64,000 nucleotides of DNA from Streptacidiphilus sp. PB12-B1b (GTDB lineage Bacteria > Actinomycetota > Actinomycetes > Streptomycetales > Streptomycetaceae): assembly GCF_014084125.1 (NCBI RefSeq), contig NZ_CP048405.1:1922001-1986000 (forward strand). The letters run 5' to 3'. Positions 45,189 to 55,045 of the stretch are shown here, one piece after another; the first letter of the stretch is position 1, and each line of letters begins with the position of its first letter. The position numbers and the translations under genes are program-made. Under the pieces are notes generated by a model. That model was not told the DNA's origin. It searched no databases and saw only the letters and a list, made by a program, of their open reading frames with translations.

Positions 45189-47033
45189 CTACAGGCCGAG
45201 GTCGCCCTCGAAGGCGCCCTCTTCCAGGCGGGCCTTGACGGTGCCCAGGAAGCGGGCGGCGTCGGCGCCGTCGACCACCCGGTGGTCGTACGACAGGGCC
45301 AGGAACACCATGTCGCGCACGGCGATGGTGGTGCCCAGCTCGGCGCTCTCGATCACGACCGGACGCTTGACCGTCGCGCCGATGCCGAGGATGGCCACCT
45401 GCGGCGGGGTGAAGATCGGCGTGTCGAACAGCGCGCCGCGCGAGCCGGTGTTGGTGACGGTGAAGGTGCCGCCGGACAGCTCGTCCGGCTTGACCTTGTT
45501 GTCCCGGGTGCGGGCGGCCAGGTCGGCCGTCTTCTTGGCGATGCCGGCGATGTTGAGGTCGCCCGCGTCGTGGATGACCGGGACCATCAGGCCCCGCTCG
45601 GTGTCCACGGCGATGCCGACGTTCTCGGCGGCGTGGTAGGTGATGGTGCCCTCGGCGTCGTTGACGCTGGAGTTGATCACCGGGTGCGCCTTGAGCGCCT
45701 CGGTCGCCGCCTTCACGAAGAACGGCATCGGCGAGAGCTTGACGCCCTCACGGGCCGCGAAGCCCGCCTTGGCCTTCTCGCGCAGCCGCATGATGTTGGT
45801 GACGTCCACCTCGACCACGGTGGTCAGCTGCGCGGTGGTCTGCATCGCCTTGAGCATGTTCTCGGCGATGACCTTGCGCATGCGGGTCATCTTCACGGTC
45901 TGCCCGCGCAGCGGGGAGACCTCGGCGACGGTCGTCGGCGCCTTGGCGGCGGCCGGGGCGGCCGGAGCAGCGGCGGCGGCGCGAGCGGCCTCGGCCGCGG
46001 CGACGACGTCCTGCTTGCGGATGCGGCCGCCGACGCCGCTGCCGTGCAGCGAGCCCAGGTCGACGCCCTGCTCGGCCGCGAGCTTGCGGACCAGCGGGGT
46101 GACGTACGCGTCACCGCTGTCGGCAACCGGGGCCGCCGGAGCGGACGGGGCAGCCGGAGCGGCCTGCGCGACGGGGGCGGCAGCCGGAGCCGGAGCGGCT
46201 GGAGCAGCCGCCACCGGGGCGGGGGCAGCCGGAGCGGCGACCGGGGCGGGCGCGGCGACCGGAGCCGGAGCCGCGGGAGCGGGCGCGGCCGGAGCAGGCG
46301 CAGCGGCCGGAGCCGCCGGGGCCGGGGCGGCGGCCGGGGCCGGGGCGGCGGCGGGCGCCGCAGCCGGGGCGGGCGCGGCGGCGGCCGGGGCGGCACCGGC
46401 CGCACCGATGACGGCCAGCTCGGCGCCGACCTCCACCGTCTCGTCCTCGCCGACGCTGATCTTCACCAGGACGCCGCTGACCGGCGCGGGGATCTCGGTG
46501 TCGACCTTGTCGGTGGAGACCTCCAGCAGCGGCTCGTCGGCCTCGACGGTGTCGCCCTCGGCCTTGAGCCAGCGGGTGACGGTGCCCTCGGTGACGCTCT
46601 CGCCCAGCGCGGGGAGCAGCACCGGGGTGCCGGCGACCGGGGTGGCCGGGGCAGCGGGCGCGGCGGGCGCCGGGGCGGCCGCGGGAGCAGCAGGGGCCTC
46701 GGCGGCCGGGGCGGGCGCGGCCGGGGCGGCGGCCGGAGCCGCGGGTGCGGGGGCGGCGGCCTCGGCCGGCGCGGCGGCGGGCGCGGGGGCGCCGCTGCCG
46801 TCGTCGATGATGGCCAGCTCGGCGCCGACCTCGACCGTCTCGTCCTCAGCGACCTTGATCGAAGCCAGGATGCCGGACACGGGTGCCGGGATCTCGGTGT
46901 CGACCTTGTCGGTGGAGACCTCCAGCAGGGGCTCGTCGACCTCGACGCGCTCACCCTCGGCCTTGAGCCAGCGGGTGACGGTGCCCTCGGTCACGCTCTC
47001 GCCGAGCGCGGGCAGTGTTACTGAGACCGCCAT
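45189..47033 (-). CDS. sucB: Dihydrolipoamide acyltransferase (E2), two lipoyl domains
   Basis: 614 residues. Two lipoyl domains (about 2-75 and 140-212) each carry [14 protein letters not shown] with the lipoylated Lys. Long Ala/Pro linkers separate them. A peripheral E3/E1-binding domain ([23 protein letters not shown]) and the catalytic domain with the active-site His ([17 protein letters not shown]) follow. Annotated as succinyltransferase, but in actinobacteria this E2 serves mainly pyruvate dehydrogenase, so the name is by convention. It shares a locus with lpdA and with lipA/lipB. Confidence 0.9.
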   Translation of the reverse strand: MAVSVTLPALGESVTEGTVTRWLKAEGERVEVDEPLLEVSTDKVDTEIPAPVSGILASIKVAEDETVEVGAELAIIDDGSGAPAPAAAPAEAAAPAPAAPAAAPAAPAPAAEAPAAPAAAPAPAAPAAPATPVAGTPVLLPALGESVTEGTVTRWLKAEGDTVEADEPLLEVSTDKVDTEIPAPVSGVLVKISVGEDETVEVGAELAVIGAAGAAPAAAAPAPAAAPAAAPAPAAAPAPAAPAAAPAPAAPAPAAPAPVAAPAPVAAPAAPAPVAAAPAAPAPAAAPVAQAAPAAPSAPAAPVADSGDAYVTPLVRKLAAEQGVDLGSLHGSGVGGRIRKQDVVAAAEAARAAAAAPAAPAAAKAPTTVAEVSPLRGQTVKMTRMRKVIAENMLKAMQTTAQLTTVVEVDVTNIMRLREKAKAGFAAREGVKLSPMPFFVKAATEALKAHPVINSSVNDAEGTITYHAAENVGIAVDTERGLMVPVIHDAGDLNIAGIAKKTADLAARTRDNKVKPDELSGGTFTVTNTGSRGALFDTPIFTPPQVAILGIGATVKRPVVIESAELGTTIAVRDMVFLALSYDHRVVDGADAARFLGTVKARLEEGAFEGDLGL

Positions 47034-47155
47034 GGCTTCAGTTACTCCTTGTGGTGCGTGCGGATGGTTGGCCCGTCCGGGGAGCGGCGGCGCGGCGGTT
47101 GCCGCCTGCGCCGCCGCGGCCCCCCGGGAGCGGGAAAGCGGAGTGCGAGGGGAGG

Positions 47156-48544
47156 TCAGTCGTGATTGTGCAGGGGCTTGCCCGCGAGCGCCAGGTGCGC
47201 CTCGCCCAGGGCCTCGTTCTGGGTCGGGTGCGCGTGGATCAGCTGGGCGACCTCGGAGGGCAGCGCCTCCCAGTTGTAGATCAGCTGGGCTTCGCCGACC
47301 TGCTCGCCCATGCGCTCGCCGACCATGTGGACGCCGACCACGGCGCCGTCCTTGACCTGGACGAGCTTGATCTCGCCGGCGGTCTTCAGGATCTTCGACT
47401 TGCCGTTGCCGGCCAGGTTGAACTTGGCGGTGACGACCTTGTCCGCGCCGTACAGCTCCTTGGCCTTGGCCTCGGTGATGCCGACGGAGGCGACCTCGGG
47501 GTTGCAGTAGGTGACCCGGGGGACGCCGTCGTAGTCGATCGGGACGACCTTCAGGCCGGCCAGCCGCTCCGCGACGAGGATGCCCTCGGCGAAGCCGACG
47601 TGCGCCAGCTGCAGGGTCGGCACCAGGTCGCCCACGGCGGAGATGGTGGGGACGTTGGTCTGCATGTACTCGTCGACCAGGACGTAGCCGCGGTCGGTGG
47701 CGACGCCGGCCTCCTCGTAGCCGAGGCCCTGCGAGACCGGGCCGCGGCCGACGGCGACGAGCATCAGCTCGGCCTCGACCTGCTTGCCGTTCTCCAGCGA
47801 GGCGCGGACACCGGTCTCGGTGTACTCGACGCCCGCGAAGCGCGCGCCCAGCTCGAACTTGATGCCGCGCTTGCGGAAGGCCCGCTCCAGCAGCTTGGAC
47901 GAGTTCTCGTCCTCCAGCGGGGCCAGGTGCGGCAGCGCCTCGATGATGGTGACCTCGGCGCCGAAGGAGCGCCAGACCGAGGCGAACTCGACGCCGATGA
48001 CGCCGCCGCCGAGCACGATCACCGACTGCGGGACGCGGTCCAGCCGCAGCGCGTGGTCGGAGGAGATGACGCGGTTGCCGTCGATCGCCAGGCCCGGCAG
48101 CGACTTCGGCACGGAGCCGGTCGCCAGCAGCACGTGCCGGCCGGTGTAGCGCTCGCCGTTGACGTCCACCGTGGTGGGGGACGACAGCCGGCCCTCGCCG
48201 ACCACGTAGGTGATCTTGCGGCTGGCCACCAGGCCCTGCAGGCCCTTGTACAGGCCGGCGACGACGCCGTCCTTGTAGGCGTGGACGCCCTGGATGTCGA
48301 TGCCCTCGAAAGTGGCCTTCACACCGAAGCCCGCGCTCTCGCGGGTCTGGTCGGCGACCTCACCGGCGTGAAGCAGCGCCTTGGTGGGAATGCAGCCGTT
48401 GTGGAGGCAGGTGCCACCGAGCTTGTCCTTCTCGATGAGGGCAACCTGGAGGCCCAGCTGGGCCGCCCGCAGCGCCGCGGCGTATCCGCCGCTTCCGCCT
48501 CCGAGAATGACTACGTCGAAAACGGTGCTGGCGTCGTTCGCCAC
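47156..48544 (-). CDS. lpdA: Dihydrolipoamide dehydrogenase (E3)
   Basis: 462 residues from a GTG behind GGAGG. FAD fold [21 protein letters not shown], redox disulfide [16 protein letters not shown] fold [17 protein letters not shown] and the C-terminal His-Glu pair in [19 protein letters not shown] are all present. It reoxidises the lipoyl groups of the E2 encoded next. 122 bases separate it from sucB, same strand. Confidence 0.95.
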   Translation of the reverse strand: MANDASTVFDVVILGGGSGGYAAALRAAQLGLQVALIEKDKLGGTCLHNGCIPTKALLHAGEVADQTRESAGFGVKATFEGIDIQGVHAYKDGVVAGLYKGLQGLVASRKITYVVGEGRLSSPTTVDVNGERYTGRHVLLATGSVPKSLPGLAIDGNRVISSDHALRLDRVPQSVIVLGGGVIGVEFASVWRSFGAEVTIIEALPHLAPLEDENSSKLLERAFRKRGIKFELGARFAGVEYTETGVRASLENGKQVEAELMLVAVGRGPVSQGLGYEEAGVATDRGYVLVDEYMQTNVPTISAVGDLVPTLQLAHVGFAEGILVAERLAGLKVVPIDYDGVPRVTYCNPEVASVGITEAKAKELYGADKVVTAKFNLAGNGKSKILKTAGEIKLVQVKDGAVVGVHMVGERMGEQVGEAQLIYNWEALPSEVAQLIHAHPTQNEALGEAHLALAGKPLHNHD

Positions 48545-48644
48545 GTCACGTCCTCCATGCAAATGGGTGCGGATCGTCCCGGTCGATCACCGGCCGGGTT
48601 TGGGTCCTCCCTTGTGGGGAGACCAGTCGTGCCGGAAATACATC

Positions 48645-48661
48645 CTCGCACTTGTTGCGAG
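48645..48661. promoter_or_regulatory. Short inverted repeat upstream of lpdA
   Basis: CTCGCA-cttgt-TGCGAG, 6-bp arms, about 100 bases before lpdA. Candidate operator. Confidence 0.35.
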
Positions 48662-48766
48662 TGCTTGATGCGCCGGGCTGCCCTGTGGACGGCCCGGGGG
48701 TGCTCCGCCGTGCCCCAACGTCGTCCAGGGACACGCGTGGGGTTGCGGTTGCGCTCATGGCGAACG

Positions 48767-48806
48767 CGCAGGGGCGGCCCGCCATTCCCGGCGGACCGCC
48801 CCTGCG
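48767..48806 (-). terminator. Terminator of pepA
   Basis: CGCAGGGGCGGcCCGCC pairs with GGCGGaCCGCCCCTGCG with one mismatch and a 6-base loop, 40 bases after the pepA stop. Confidence 0.85.
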
Positions 48807-48848
48807 GCCGTGCGTGTGCGGCGCCCGTGGAGCGCGTGGAGCCGCGCC

Positions 48849-50360
48849 TTACAGGGCGCCCTCGGCGGCCTGCTCGGCCAGCTGGACCAGGGTGCGCACG
48901 GCGGAGCCGGTGCCGCCCTTGGGGGTGTAGCCGGAGGCGGAGCCCTCGTTGTACGCCGGGCCGGCGATGTCCAGGTGGGCCCAGGAGATGCCCTCCGCCA
49001 CGAACTCCTTCAGGAACAGGCCGGCGACCAGGCCGCCGCCCATGCGCTCGCCCATGTTGGCGATGTCCGCGGTGGGGGTGTCCATGCCCTTGCGCAGGTC
49101 GGCCAGGAGCGGCATCGGCCACGCCTGCTCGCCGGCGGCGGTGGCCGCGGCGTACACGGTGTCGCGGAAGGCGTCCTGGTTGGCCATGACGGCGAAGGTG
49201 CGGGCGCCCAGCGCCATCATCATGGCGCCGGTCAGGGTGGCCACGTCGACGATCGCGTCGGGCTTCTCCTCGCCCGCGCGGACGATGGCGTCGGCCAGCA
49301 CCAGTCGGCCCTCGGCGTCGGTGTTGAGCACCTCGACCGTCTTGCCGCCGTACATCCGCAGCACGTCGCCGGGGCGGGTGGCGGTGCCCGAGGGCATGTT
49401 CTCGGCCAGCGCCAGCCAGCCGGTGACGTTGACCTGCAGGCCGAGCCGGGCCGCGGAGACCACGGCGGCGAAGACGGCGGCGGCGCCGGCCATGTCGCAC
49501 TTCATGGTCTCGTTGTGGCCGGCCGGCTTCAGCGAGATGCCGCCGGAGTCGTAGGTGATGCCCTTGCCGACGAAGGCCAGCGACTGCCGGGCCTTGGGGT
49601 GGGTGTAGCCGATCCGGACCAGGCGCGGCGGGCGGGCGGAGCCGGTGCCGACGCCGAGGATGCCGCCGAAGCCGCCCTTGGTGAGCGCCTTCTCGTCCAG
49701 CACCTCGACCTTGAGGCCGTGCTCCTTGCCGACGGTGGTGACCAGGTCCGCGAAGGACTTCGGGAAGAGGTCGTTCGGCGGCAGGTTGACGAGGTCGCGG
49801 GTGCGATTCATCTCCTCGCCGAGCACCGTGCCGCGCTCGACGGCGGCCTTGGCCGCCTTGTCCCCGCGCTTGCCGCCGACCAGGGCGACCTCGCCGAGGG
49901 GCGCCTTGGCGTTGGCCAGGTCGGCCTCGCTGCGGCAGGCGGTGAAGACGTAGGCGCCGAGCAGTGCGCCCAGGGTGACCGCCTCCACGGCGGCGGCGTC
50001 GGCCAGCGGCAGCGCGAAGGCGGCCTTCTTGGAGCCCTGCAGCGTACGGGCGGCGGTTCCGGCGGCGCGGCGCAGCGCCTCGGCGGCGTACTGGTCCGCC
50101 TCCGCTGCCTCGCCCAGGCCGACGGCCAGGACCAGGGGGGACTTGAAGCCGGCGGGAGCCGGGAGCTTCACCGCCTCACCCTCGGCCCCGGTGGCGCCCA
50201 GGGTGGTGAGGAGGGCGGCGAGCCTGCCGTCGAACGCCTCGTCGACCGTCTCGGCGCCCGGGGCGAGCACGAGGCCCTTGGGGCCCTTGGCCACGGCCAC
50301 GACGACGGCGTCCGCGCGCAGCGCGTTGGCCGCGGAGGTGCTCAGAGACACTGAAGTCAC
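48849..50360 (-). CDS. pepA: Leucyl aminopeptidase (M17)
   Basis: 503 residues. Two-zinc site: Lys and Asp in FVGKGITYDSGGISLKP, Asp in MKCDMAGAAAV, and the signature NTDAEGRLVLADA. The N-terminal domain from residue 1 to about 170 is the usual macro-like part. It removes N-terminal amino acids from peptides in the cytoplasm. Start GTG ACT TCA GTG is chosen for homologous length; the longer frame is unsupported. Upstream are the B12 genes. Confidence 0.93.
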   Translation of the reverse strand: MTSVSLSTSAANALRADAVVVAVAKGPKGLVLAPGAETVDEAFDGRLAALLTTLGATGAEGEAVKLPAPAGFKSPLVLAVGLGEAAEADQYAAEALRRAAGTAARTLQGSKKAAFALPLADAAAVEAVTLGALLGAYVFTACRSEADLANAKAPLGEVALVGGKRGDKAAKAAVERGTVLGEEMNRTRDLVNLPPNDLFPKSFADLVTTVGKEHGLKVEVLDEKALTKGGFGGILGVGTGSARPPRLVRIGYTHPKARQSLAFVGKGITYDSGGISLKPAGHNETMKCDMAGAAAVFAAVVSAARLGLQVNVTGWLALAENMPSGTATRPGDVLRMYGGKTVEVLNTDAEGRLVLADAIVRAGEEKPDAIVDVATLTGAMMMALGARTFAVMANQDAFRDTVYAAATAAGEQAWPMPLLADLRKGMDTPTADIANMGERMGGGLVAGLFLKEFVAEGISWAHLDIAGPAYNEGSASGYTPKGGTGSAVRTLVQLAEQAAEGAL

Positions 50361-50486
50361 GTAATGCGTCCTGTTCTGTATGCGGTCCTCGGCCGGGTGC
50401 TGAGGAAGGCGAGGGTTCGCGTGCCGGTGGACCGTCAGTCCGCGACTCGGGCCACGACACCTGTCCTGCATGGTAGTCCGCATGAT

Positions 50487-50515
50487 GGGATGTTGCGCCC
50501 CGCTGGGCGCATCCC
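50487..50515 (-). terminator. Terminator of cobU-cobT-cobS
   Basis: GGGAT-gtt-GCGCCC-cgct-GGGCGC-ATCCC, a stem with a 3-base bulge in the cobS-pepA gap. Confidence 0.65.
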
Positions 50516-50542
50516 GACACCACGGCTTGGGGTGGCATCCTG

Positions 50543-51352
50543 TCAGGAGGCCGCGAACAGCGTCCAGACCAGCAGCGCAGCGGTGGCCGAGGTCTCCACC
50601 ATCGCGCCCAGGACATCGCCGGTGATGCCGCCGAAACGCCGCACGCAGCGCGTCAGCAGCGCGGCGGCGCAGGCCAGTCCGCAGAGCGGGGCGAGCAGCG
50701 CCCCCAGCGCCGCCCGGGCCCCCCAGCCGCCGTGGCCGGCCCCGCCGAGGCCGCCGACGGCCCAGCCGCCCGCGCCCAGCAGCGCCAGGACGGCCAGCGC
50801 CACCAGGGCGGCGTACCGGGAGCGGACCGTCCCGGCGACCATCGCGCCCAGCCCGTCCGGGCGCGCGGAGGGGGTGCCGACCCGGCAGCCCAGCAGCAGC
50901 GCGGCCCGGCCCGCGGTCGCGGCCAGCAGCACGGCGAATGCCCCGGCCCCGGCCCCGACGCCGAACGCCCGTGCCAGCGAGGCGATCTGAGCCAGCAGCA
51001 CCAGCAGCAGCACCACCACGCCGAACGGGCCTATGTCCGACGCCTTCATCACCGCCAGGGCCGCCGCCGGGGGCTTGTTGCTGCCCAGGCCGTCGGCGAC
51101 GTCGGCCAGGCCGTCCAGGTGCAGCCCCCGGGTGAGCGCGCCGAGCGCGGCGACGCAGGCCACCGCGGCGAGCAGTGGGCCGCCGCCGAGCCGGTCCAGG
51201 GCCGCCCCGGGCACGGCCGCGAGCAGCCCCAGCACCAGCCCGACCAGCGGCGCGCAGAGCATGGCCCGGCCTGCCGTGGGCCGGTCCCAGCGCGACACCC
51301 GCACCCGCAGCACCGACAGCGTGCCGAAGGCGAAGCGGAGCCCGGCGAACAC
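50543..51352 (-). CDS. cobS: Adenosylcobinamide-GDP ribazoletransferase (cobalamin synthase)
   Basis: 269 residues, about six membrane helices. Joins adenosylcobinamide-GDP to alpha-ribazole in the membrane. The family start is FAGLRFAFGTLSVLRV and the conserved Asp-rich GLHLDGLADVADGLGS is present. Start GTG with AAGGA upstream; it begins 5 bases after the cobT stop, so translation is probably coupled. Confidence 0.92.
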   Translation of the reverse strand: MFAGLRFAFGTLSVLRVRVSRWDRPTAGRAMLCAPLVGLVLGLLAAVPGAALDRLGGGPLLAAVACVAALGALTRGLHLDGLADVADGLGSNKPPAAALAVMKASDIGPFGVVVLLLVLLAQIASLARAFGVGAGAGAFAVLLAATAGRAALLLGCRVGTPSARPDGLGAMVAGTVRSRYAALVALAVLALLGAGGWAVGGLGGAGHGGWGARAALGALLAPLCGLACAAALLTRCVRRFGGITGDVLGAMVETSATAALLVWTLFAAS

Positions 51353-51357
51353 CGTCG

Positions 51358-52446
51358 CTACGCGTCCTTCGCGGCAGCGGCAGCGGCAGCGGCGGGCGCC
51401 AGCGGCAGTTCGGCCAGCAGCGTCGAGGCGGCCTGCAGCAGCGGCAGCGCCATCAGCGCGCCGGTGCCCGCGCCCAGGCTGACCCGCTGGTCCAGCAGCG
51501 GGTCGATGCTCATCCGCTCGTACGCCTTGGTCTGCGCGGGCTCGCCGGTGGCCTGCCCGGCACGCCACCACTCGGGCGCGCGGAAGGCGATCCGCTGGGC
51601 GACCAGGGCGCAGGCCGCCGAGACCACGCCGTCCAGCAGGACCGGGGTGCGCCGCAGCGAGCTCTGGATCAGGAAGCCGGTCATGGCGGCGAAGTCGGCG
51701 CCGCCGGTGGCCGCCAGTAGCTCCAACTGGTCGGCCAGGACCGGCCGGGCGCGGCGCAGCGAGTCGCGGATCGCCGCGCACTTCACCATCCACACCCGGT
51801 CGTCGATGCCGGAGCCGCGCCCGGTGACGGCGGCGGCGTCGCTGCCGCACAGCGCGCCGACCAGCACGGCCGCGACGGTGGTGGAGCCGGCCCCGAGGTC
51901 GCCGAGGACGACCAGGTCGGTGCCGGAGTCGGCCTCCTCGTCGGCGACGGCCATGCCGGCCCGGAAGGCGGCCTCGGCCTGTTCGCGGGTGAGCGCGTTC
52001 TCCACGTCGATGCGGCCGGAGCCGCGCCGGACCCGGTGGTCGCTGACACCGGCCGGGAACGCGTCCGGTTCGGCGTCCACGCCGACGTCCACCACCCGGA
52101 TCTGCGCGCCGAAGCGCCGCGCCAGCACACTCACCGCGGCGCTGCCGTCCAGCACGGCGTGCACCTGGCGGGCGGTGCTGCCGGGCGGCAGCGCGGAGAC
52201 GCCGAGCGCGGCGATGCCGTGGTCGGCGGCGAAGAGGACGACCTTGGCCCGGTCGATCGGCCTGGTGGGGCACTTCGCCTGGACCGAGGCCAGCCAGCTG
52301 CCGAGGCCCTGCAACTGGCCGAGGGAGCCGCGCGGCTGACCGAGCGCGGCCCACCGCTCGTCGGCGGCCTGCCGGTACTCGTCGTCCGGGCGGGCCACCA
52401 GGGCGGAGAACGCGTCGAGGTCGAGGGCGCTGTCGAAGGTGCTCAC
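51358..52446 (-). CDS. cobT: Nicotinate-nucleotide--dimethylbenzimidazole phosphoribosyltransferase
   Basis: 362 residues. Activates the lower-ligand base of B12. GSLGQLQGLGSWLA, KVVLFAADHGIAALGVSALP, LGDLGAGSTTVAAVL and TGGADFAAMTGFLIQ are CobT signatures, and the catalytic Glu region is AYERMSIDPLLDQRVSLGAGTGA. A poly-Ala run stands near the C-terminus. GTG start, 10 bases after the cobU stop. Confidence 0.95.
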   Translation of the reverse strand: MSTFDSALDLDAFSALVARPDDEYRQAADERWAALGQPRGSLGQLQGLGSWLASVQAKCPTRPIDRAKVVLFAADHGIAALGVSALPPGSTARQVHAVLDGSAAVSVLARRFGAQIRVVDVGVDAEPDAFPAGVSDHRVRRGSGRIDVENALTREQAEAAFRAGMAVADEEADSGTDLVVLGDLGAGSTTVAAVLVGALCGSDAAAVTGRGSGIDDRVWMVKCAAIRDSLRRARPVLADQLELLAATGGADFAAMTGFLIQSSLRRTPVLLDGVVSAACALVAQRIAFRAPEWWRAGQATGEPAQTKAYERMSIDPLLDQRVSLGAGTGALMALPLLQAASTLLAELPLAPAAAAAAAAKDA

Positions 52447-52456
52447 CGGCGGAACG

Positions 52457-53077
52457 TTACCGTCCCTGGCCTTTGACGCGCAGCGGCTGCCCCGCCACCA
52501 CCAGCAGCACCTCCTCGGAGGCGCCCGCCACGGCGGCGTTGAGGCGGCCCAGCTCGTCGCGGAAGCGCCGCCCGGAGGCGGTGGCGGGGACGATCCCGCT
52601 GCCGACCTCGTTGCTGACCGCGACCACCCGGCGCGGCGTGGTCCGCCAGGCGTCCAGCAGGGCGCCGGTGCGGGCCCGCAGCCGGTCCTCGCCGGTGGCG
52701 GCCCAGGCGGCGTCGGACCAGGCGTCGCACTCGTCCATGGCGGCGGTCAGCCACAGGGCGAGGCAGTCGATCAGCAGCGGTCCGCCGTCGGCGGCGAGCA
52801 GCGGCTCCAGCGCGCAGGTCTCGGCGGTGCGCCAGGCGGCGGGGCGGCGCTCCCGGTGCAGGGCCACCCGCTGGGCCCACTCGGCGTCGCCGTCGCGCAG
52901 CCCGCCGGTGGCGACGTAGACGACGCCGTCCTGACCGGCCAGCATCCGCTCGGCGGTGACGGACTTCCCGGAGCGGGCACCGCCGAGGACCAGCGTGCGC
53001 CGGGCTGCCGCCCGGGGGCGGAACTCCACGCCCAGCCGCCAGGAGCCCTGCTGGGACTGCTCTCTGAAGATCCGCAT
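52457..53077 (-). CDS. cobU: Adenosylcobinamide kinase / guanylyltransferase
   Basis: 206 residues. P-loop LGGARSGKS, then YVATGGLRDGDAEWAQRVALHRERRP with the guanylylated His, and VSNEVGSGIVP. Phosphorylates cobinamide and adds GMP. The ATG at 53077 has no RBS; the GTG of VEFRPRAAARR inside the gene is an alternative. First gene of cobU-cobT-cobS; no cobalamin riboswitch is visible upstream. Confidence 0.93.
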   Translation of the reverse strand: MRIFREQSQQGSWRLGVEFRPRAAARRTLVLGGARSGKSVTAERMLAGQDGVVYVATGGLRDGDAEWAQRVALHRERRPAAWRTAETCALEPLLAADGGPLLIDCLALWLTAAMDECDAWSDAAWAATGEDRLRARTGALLDAWRTTPRRVVAVSNEVGSGIVPATASGRRFRDELGRLNAAVAGASEEVLLVVAGQPLRVKGQGR

Positions 53078-53189
53078 GGGTAGTTGTGTCTACCACATCA
53101 GCGGAATATAAAGGTCAGATTTTGCGATTTGTTATGCTCTTGGGACCTTATAGGTCAGCCGCTGTGCCTCGGGAAAAAGGGGAATCCAG

Positions 53190-53627
53190 ATGAACGCTGT
53201 GGCCCGCCAGCGCCGTGCCAACGCCCGCCGCATCGCCCAGGCGCCCGCCGCCCCCGAGGCCCCCGACCGTCCCGCCGCCGGGCTCGCCCTGGTGGTCCCC
53301 GCCGCCCCTGCCGCCGTCAGCAGCACCGTCGCCCAGGACCGCGCGGACGCCGTCTCCGGCAGTCCGGTCCAGATCGACCTGCTCGCCGACGGCATGGACG
53401 CCCGGGCGGTGGTGGCGCTGGCCGGACAGCCGGTCCACGGGCACGTGGTGCTCAGCGACGACTCCACCGCCGTCTACACCTCCGCGCCGGGCTTCACCGG
53501 CACCGACGTCTTCGGCTACCGGCTGGCCGACGGCCGGGGCCGGGTCTCCCGGGTCACGGTCACGGTCTCGGTCGCCCCGCACGCCGGATCGGCCTCCGGC
53601 TGGGGCGCGCTGGCGTACGCCGCCTAG
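53190..53627 (+). CDS. Small Ig-like (cadherin/Big-type) domain protein
   Basis: 145 residues. Residues 60-130 form one beta-sandwich domain with VAQDRADAVSGSPVQIDLLADG and SAPGFTGTDVFGYRLADGRGRVSRVTVTV, the VCBS/cadherin-like tandem-domain pattern in single copy. The N-terminus is basic and Ala-rich without a clear signal peptide, so location is uncertain. Upstream DNA is the most AT-rich stretch in this part of the window. Confidence 0.65.
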   Translation: MNAVARQRRANARRIAQAPAAPEAPDRPAAGLALVVPAAPAAVSSTVAQDRADAVSGSPVQIDLLADGMDARAVVALAGQPVHGHVVLSDDSTAVYTSAPGFTGTDVFGYRLADGRGRVSRVTVTVSVAPHAGSASGWGALAYAA

Positions 53628-53678
53628 CGGGCTGGGTAGTCTCGCCGGGACACGGCAGCGCGTAAGAGGGAGTCCGGC

Positions 53679-53948
53679 ATGGTGTGGACGTGGCAGTTCG
53701 AGAAGGCCGACGGGTCGACGGTGGCCGCGCCGAACGGGACGGAGGAGTTCCCCACCCAGGGCGACGCCGAGTCCTGGATCGGCGAGACCTGGAAGGAGCT
53801 GCTGGACGGCGGCATCGACCAGGTGGTCCTGCTGGAGGACGGCGACAAGGTCTACGGTCCGATGAACCTGCACGGCGAGACCGGGGAGACCGCCGAGCCC
53901 GCCGGGGCCGAGACCGCCGAGCCCGCCGGGGAGCCCGCGGCCGAGTAG
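53679..53948 (+). CDS. Small conserved hypothetical protein
   Basis: 89 residues (MVWTWQFEKADGSTVA...FPTQGDAESWIGETWKELLDGG). From memory a protein of this type is common in streptomycetes near this locus. Acidic, probably cytoplasmic; the C-terminus has a duplicated AETAEPAGE-type repeat. Function unknown. Confidence 0.7.
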   Translation: MVWTWQFEKADGSTVAAPNGTEEFPTQGDAESWIGETWKELLDGGIDQVVLLEDGDKVYGPMNLHGETGETAEPAGAETAEPAGEPAAE

Positions 53949-53969
53949 CCCGGGCAGCAGCGCCCCGCC

Positions 53970-54004
53970 GCGGCGGCCGCCCCCTCGCGGGGAGCGGCCG
54001 CCGC
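53970..54004. terminator. Bidirectional terminator
   Basis: GCGGCGGCCGC (53970-53980) pairs perfectly with GCGGCCGCCGC (53994-54004) between convergent genes. Confidence 0.8.
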
Positions 54005-54009
54005 GCCGT

Positions 54010-55014
54010 TCACGGGCGGGTCTTCGGCGAGTTCTCCGCCGTCTTCGCCGGGTCGAACACCGCGACCGGGGAGAGGATCTCGTCCATCGACTTCAGCAGC
54101 TCGGCGTCGAGCACCACACCGGCCGCCTTGACGTTCTCGGCCACCTGCTCGGGGCGGGAGGCCCCGATGATCGCCGCCGAGACGTTCTTGTTCTGCAGCA
54201 CCCAGGCCACCGCCAGCTGAGCCAGGGTCAGCCCGGCCTGGTCCGCCAGCGGGCGCAGCTGCTGGACCCGCTCCAGCACCTCGTCGCGCAGCAGCCGGGA
54301 GACGAAGGTGGCGCCGCCCTTGTCGTCGGTGGCCCGCGAACCGGCCGGGACCGGCGCGCCGGGCAGGTACTTGCCGGTCAGCACGCCTTGGGCGACCGGC
54401 GACCAGACGATCTGGCCCAGGCCCAGCTCCTCGCAGGCCGGGACCACCTCGGCCTCGATCACCCGCCACAGCGCGGAGTACTGCGGCTGGCTGGAGACCA
54501 GCGGGATGCGCAGCTCCTGGGCCAGTGCGTGGCCGGCCCGGATCTGCTCGGCAGTCCACTCGGAGACGCCGATGTACAGGGCCTTGCCGGAGCGCACCAC
54601 GTCGGCGAAGGCCGTCATGGTCTCCTCCAGCGGGGTGGAGGGGTCGTAGCGGTGGGCCTGGTAGAGGTCGACGTAGTTGGTCTGCAGCCGCCGCAGCGAG
54701 CCGTCGATCGACTCCATGATGTGCTTGCGGCCCAGCCCCCGGTCGTTGCGGCCGGGGCCGGTCGGCCAGAAGACCTTGGTGAAGATCTCCAGGCCCTCGC
54801 GCCGCTCGCCCTTCAGCGCCCGGCCCATGACCGCCTCGGCCCGGGTCTCGGCGTAGACGTCGGCCGTGTCGAAGGTGGTGATCCCGGCGTCCAGGGCGGC
54901 GCGGACGCAGGCCGTGGCGGCGTCCTCCTCCACCTGCGAGCCGTGGGTCAGCCAGTTGCCGTACGCGATCTCACTGATGATCAGGCCGCTGCGGCCCAGA
55001 TGACGAAACTCCAT
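54010..55014 (-). CDS. Aldo/keto reductase, potassium-channel beta-subunit-like
   Basis: 334 residues. Full tetrad: Asp and Tyr (FDTADVYAETRAE), Lys (IFTKVFWP) and His (VDLYQAHRYDP), in contrast to the reductase at 37.4 kb. NADPH-binding end IIGASRPEQVAEN. Reduces aldehydes or ketones; substrate unknown. It precedes nothing on its strand before the terminator. Confidence 0.92.
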   Translation of the reverse strand: MEFRHLGRSGLIISEIAYGNWLTHGSQVEEDAATACVRAALDAGITTFDTADVYAETRAEAVMGRALKGERREGLEIFTKVFWPTGPGRNDRGLGRKHIMESIDGSLRRLQTNYVDLYQAHRYDPSTPLEETMTAFADVVRSGKALYIGVSEWTAEQIRAGHALAQELRIPLVSSQPQYSALWRVIEAEVVPACEELGLGQIVWSPVAQGVLTGKYLPGAPVPAGSRATDDKGGATFVSRLLRDEVLERVQQLRPLADQAGLTLAQLAVAWVLQNKNVSAAIIGASRPEQVAENVKAAGVVLDAELLKSMDEILSPVAVFDPAKTAENSPKTRP

Positions 55015-55045
55015 GCCGCCGACCCTACGCCGGTCGTCGCGCCGG

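Larger units (their letters stand above)
48545..48848. other. Intergenic region upstream of lpdA
   Basis: 304 bases without a gene. It holds a short inverted repeat at 48645-48661 on the lpdA promoter side and the pepA terminator at 48767-48806. Confidence 0.6.

Noticed and set aside
45640-47355. Long Ala/Gly-rich frame opposite sucB
   Set aside because: Mirror of the Ala/Pro linkers of the E2 protein; no family features.
52457-53189. Cobalamin riboswitch upstream of cobU
   Set aside because: The leader is only about 110 bases and shows no B12-box-like conserved sequence.
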